Notes under the pieces: model-generated
The model's database searches: none
What the model was told of the DNA's origin: nothing
The model's input: only the letters and a program-made list of their open reading frames with translations
Shown: positions 3,396-5,300 of the stretch, one piece after another
Position numbering within the stretch: position 1 is the stretch's first letter
How the letters are laid out: the number at the start of each line of letters is the position of its first letter
NCBI GenBank assembly: GCA_021787775.1
Contig: JAJYLK010000096.1
Location: 1 to 5,300, forward strand
Length of the DNA: 5,300 bases
Source: Actinomycetes bacterium
GTDB taxonomy: Bacteria; Actinomycetota; Thermoleophilia; BMS3ABIN01
Direction: 5' to 3'
Translations under genes and position numbers: made by a program

Positions 3396-5300
3396 ATGAG
3401 TGCGGGACAGAAAAACATCTTCGTTTCCCTGGTTTTCGTGCTGGCGCTGGTGCTGGCCGGCCTTCTGGCCATGGTCGCATTCGTCGGTACTGGCAACGGC
3501 CCGGGCTCGGAGCTGTCGGCCACCGCCGGCTCGAACTTCATCGGCACGCCCGGGACGCATTCAGCTCCCGCTCCCACTTCACCCGCAACTCCAGACTCCG
3601 GCCAGAACCAGCAGCCAGCTGCCGGGTCCGGTTCCCTGACCGCGCCGCTGCTGGCTGGCGGCGGCACCCTGGCCGCCTACTTCACCGTGGGCGGAAACAC
3701 GACCGGACAATCCGGTGCGCCCGGTCAGGGACAAAATCCACCGGCGCCGCCGGCGACAACACCTCCTGGTGACGGACAGCCACCGCTGGGAGCCGGCGAG
3801 CAGACCTGGACTGACCGGCCGGACAACAGCATCCAGCAGGGCAGTGGCAACGGTCCCATTTCCGGCCGGGTAACCGATCCCTGGGGAAATGGCGCGCCCG
3901 GAGTCAGGATCTATGTAGACGAATACCGGCGGACCTGTGGCGAGAGCGGCTGTGTCGATGGGACCCCGGATGCCGTCACCGACGCCCGGGGGTACTATTC
4001 CGTCGCCTTCACCTCGGTCTGGGATGCCGGCAGCGAAAGCGAGATCCATGTCCCGCTCTCCGGCACGCACCTGCTTTTTTTCACGGGTAACGTCGACGGC
4101 TTCGCGGCCCGCAGCGAATGGTACAACGATGCCTCAAGCCAGAAAGATGCGTGGCCGGTGACCGCCGGCTCCAGCAGCGTCAACGCCGTGCTGGTGCCCT
4201 CGGGGTCGCTGGTGGGAACGGTGATCGGCAGCGTCGCCAGCGCTGACATCACCGTATTTCGCGCCGACCTCCCGCAAGCAATCGCCAGCAGCACCGAGTG
4301 CGGCACCGGCTGCCCCGGCGGCGGGCCGGCAACCTTCTCCTTCAATCTCGCTCCCGGTGATTACAAGCTGGTGGCGGTCCCCGGGCACAACCAGAATGGG
4401 CCGGACGACCTGCCGCGGCCGACCTGGTATGACCGGGAGGCCAGCTGGAGCGCGGCCAGGATAATCCACGTACCCGCGGCGGGAACGATCAGCGTCCAGC
4501 TGCGGCTGCTGCCCTCGCAGCCCCCGGAGGCCTCGAGCATCTTCGGCTCCCTCACGGTCGGCGACCTGCCGCCGGCGCCTGGCACCGTCATCTCGCTGGT
4601 GACCGCTGACGACCCGGACACCGTGCTGGCCAGCCAGACCACCTCAGCCAATGATTACTCCTTCGATTTCACCAACCTGCCTCTGCAGGGATACAAGCTG
4701 GAATGCACCCTGCCCGGCAACGGGCACACCCTGTGGTACTCCGCTACCGGCAGCGGGATTGCGGACACCGTCCATCCTGCCACAAGCGCGGTTGATTTCC
4801 GCGCGTATCCTGCCGGAGCCAGCGTCAGCGGACGGGTCCTCCGGCCCGACGGGACGGCTGTGCCCTGGGCGCATGTGACGGCCGAGCGATACCCCGGCGA
4901 CACGTATCCTCCGAGCGCGAGCGCCTTTTCGCAAAAGGACGGGAAATATGCTTTCAGTGGTTATCAGTCGCTGGCGGCCGGCACCTACCAGCTCTGCGTG
5001 GAAGACAGCTCCGGTTCGCAGCCTCATCGGTATTGTTCAACGGAGATGGATCTGGACTGGTACGGTGTGCTCACCGGCATCGACATCGTTGTGCCGCAGG
5101 ACTACGGCCTGCCGATCGAGCTCTCCGGCAGGGTAACCGAGACCGACGGCAGCCCCGCGGCTGGCGCGGCGGTGGTGTTGACGCCGCTGGACGGCGGGGC
5201 GACGCTGACCGTTTACGCCGGCAGCGATGGCAACTACCTGTTCGACGCCGCCAATGGTTTGACCGTCGGCATGTTCACGGTGTCGGCTTCTGACAGCGCC
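3396..5300 (+). CDS. Large surface protein with repeated carboxypeptidase-regulatory-like domains, 3' end outside the window
   Basis: The frame is open for 635 codons from ATG 3396 to the window end. The start is supported by GGAG six bases upstream and by the immediate N-terminal export segment. Residues 8-31 form one hydrophobic helix (FVSLVFVLALVLAGLLAMVAF) with no clear AXA site, so a signal anchor is at least as likely as a cleaved signal. Residues 32-150 are a low-complexity Pro/Gly/Thr/Gln linker with a mildly hydrophobic patch at 81-103. Five beta modules follow, starting near residues 153, 270, 381, 476 and 575. Three open with SGRV(T/L) and contain D.(R/K/N)G.Y..., the signature of carboxypeptidase regulatory-like (prealbumin-like) domains. 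Between modules a WY motif recurs at 242, 344 and 447, degenerate at 546, followed by a V.(P/A)AG-type strand. Despite the domain name there is no peptidase active site. A stalk, adhesin or cell-surface scaffold role is inferred. More modules and any anchor probably lie to the right. Confidence 0.82.
   Translation, partial: MSAGQKNIFVSLVFVLALVLAGLLAMVAFVGTGNGPGSELSATAGSNFIGTPGTHSAPAPTSPATPDSGQNQQPAAGSGSLTAPLLAGGGTLAAYFTVGGNTTGQSGAPGQGQNPPAPPATTPPGDGQPPLGAGEQTWTDRPDNSIQQGSGNGPISGRVTDPWGNGAPGVRIYVDEYRRTCGESGCVDGTPDAVTDARGYYSVAFTSVWDAGSESEIHVPLSGTHLLFFTGNVDGFAARSEWYNDASSQKDAWPVTAGSSSVNAVLVPSGSLVGTVIGSVASADITVFRADLPQAIASSTECGTGCPGGGPATFSFNLAPGDYKLVAVPGHNQNGPDDLPRPTWYDREASWSAARIIHVPAAGTISVQLRLLPSQPPEASSIFGSLTVGDLPPAPGTVISLVTADDPDTVLASQTTSANDYSFDFTNLPLQGYKLECTLPGNGHTLWYSATGSGIADTVHPATSAVDFRAYPAGASVSGRVLRPDGTAVPWAHVTAERYPGDTYPPSASAFSQKDGKYAFSGYQSLAAGTYQLCVEDSSGSQPHRYCSTEMDLDWYGVLTGIDIVVPQDYGLPIELSGRVTETDGSPAAGAAVVLTPLDGGATLTVYAGSDGNYLFDAANGLTVGMFTVSASDSA

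Noticed and set aside
3579..5027. Long open frames on the minus strand opposite the surface-protein gene (3579-4070, 3995-4345, 4644-5027).
   Set aside because: They are low-complexity, Arg/Gly/Ala-rich products typical of antisense frames in GC-rich coding DNA, and the plus frame there is continuous and has clear domains.

Overview
The window is a GC-rich bacterial chromosome segment. By eye about three bases in five are G or C, and the intergenic stretches are AT-richer. Start and promoter signals are of the usual sigma-70 kind. Nothing I can see fixes the taxon. The rimP and rhomboid sequences and the long exported repeat proteins would suit an uncultured lineage of Actinobacteriota, or possibly Chloroflexota, but this is a weak inference.

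Layout, left to right. (1) Positions 1-442, minus strand: nearly complete rimP, the ribosome maturation factor that usually opens the nusA-infB operon. It is preceded by a short leader with a perfect 8-bp hairpin and by an extended -10 promoter. (2) Positions 600-1328, minus: a complete rhomboid-family intramembrane serine protease with its catalytic Ser and His in place. Its start codon lies in one arm of a perfect 12-bp inverted repeat and has no visible Shine-Dalgarno sequence. (3) Positions 1499-2971, minus: an exported protein with seven TolB-like beta-propeller repeats and a C-terminal Ig-like beta domain. (4) Positions 2972-3395: a 424-bp divergent intergenic region. It holds a 24-bp imperfect palindrome, a -10 element and two back-to-back leader hairpins. 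(5) Positions 3396 to the right edge, plus: the N-terminal 635 codons of a large membrane-anchored or exported protein. It has a Pro/Gly/Gln-rich linker and at least five carboxypeptidase-regulatory-like (prealbumin-like) beta modules. It stays open to the window end.

How the parts relate. rimP belongs to core translation and is probably transcribed independently of the genes to its right. The propeller protein and the multi-module protein are divergently transcribed from a shared intergenic region. Both look like extracytoplasmic adhesion, scaffold or binding proteins, and neither shows an enzyme active site. The rhomboid lies downstream of the propeller gene on the same strand, but a 170-bp gap with its own inverted repeats suggests separate control. 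I found no mobile element, CRISPR array, tRNA, rRNA or recognisable defence system. The most unusual signals are the RNA or DNA structures at gene starts rather than a new multi-gene system.
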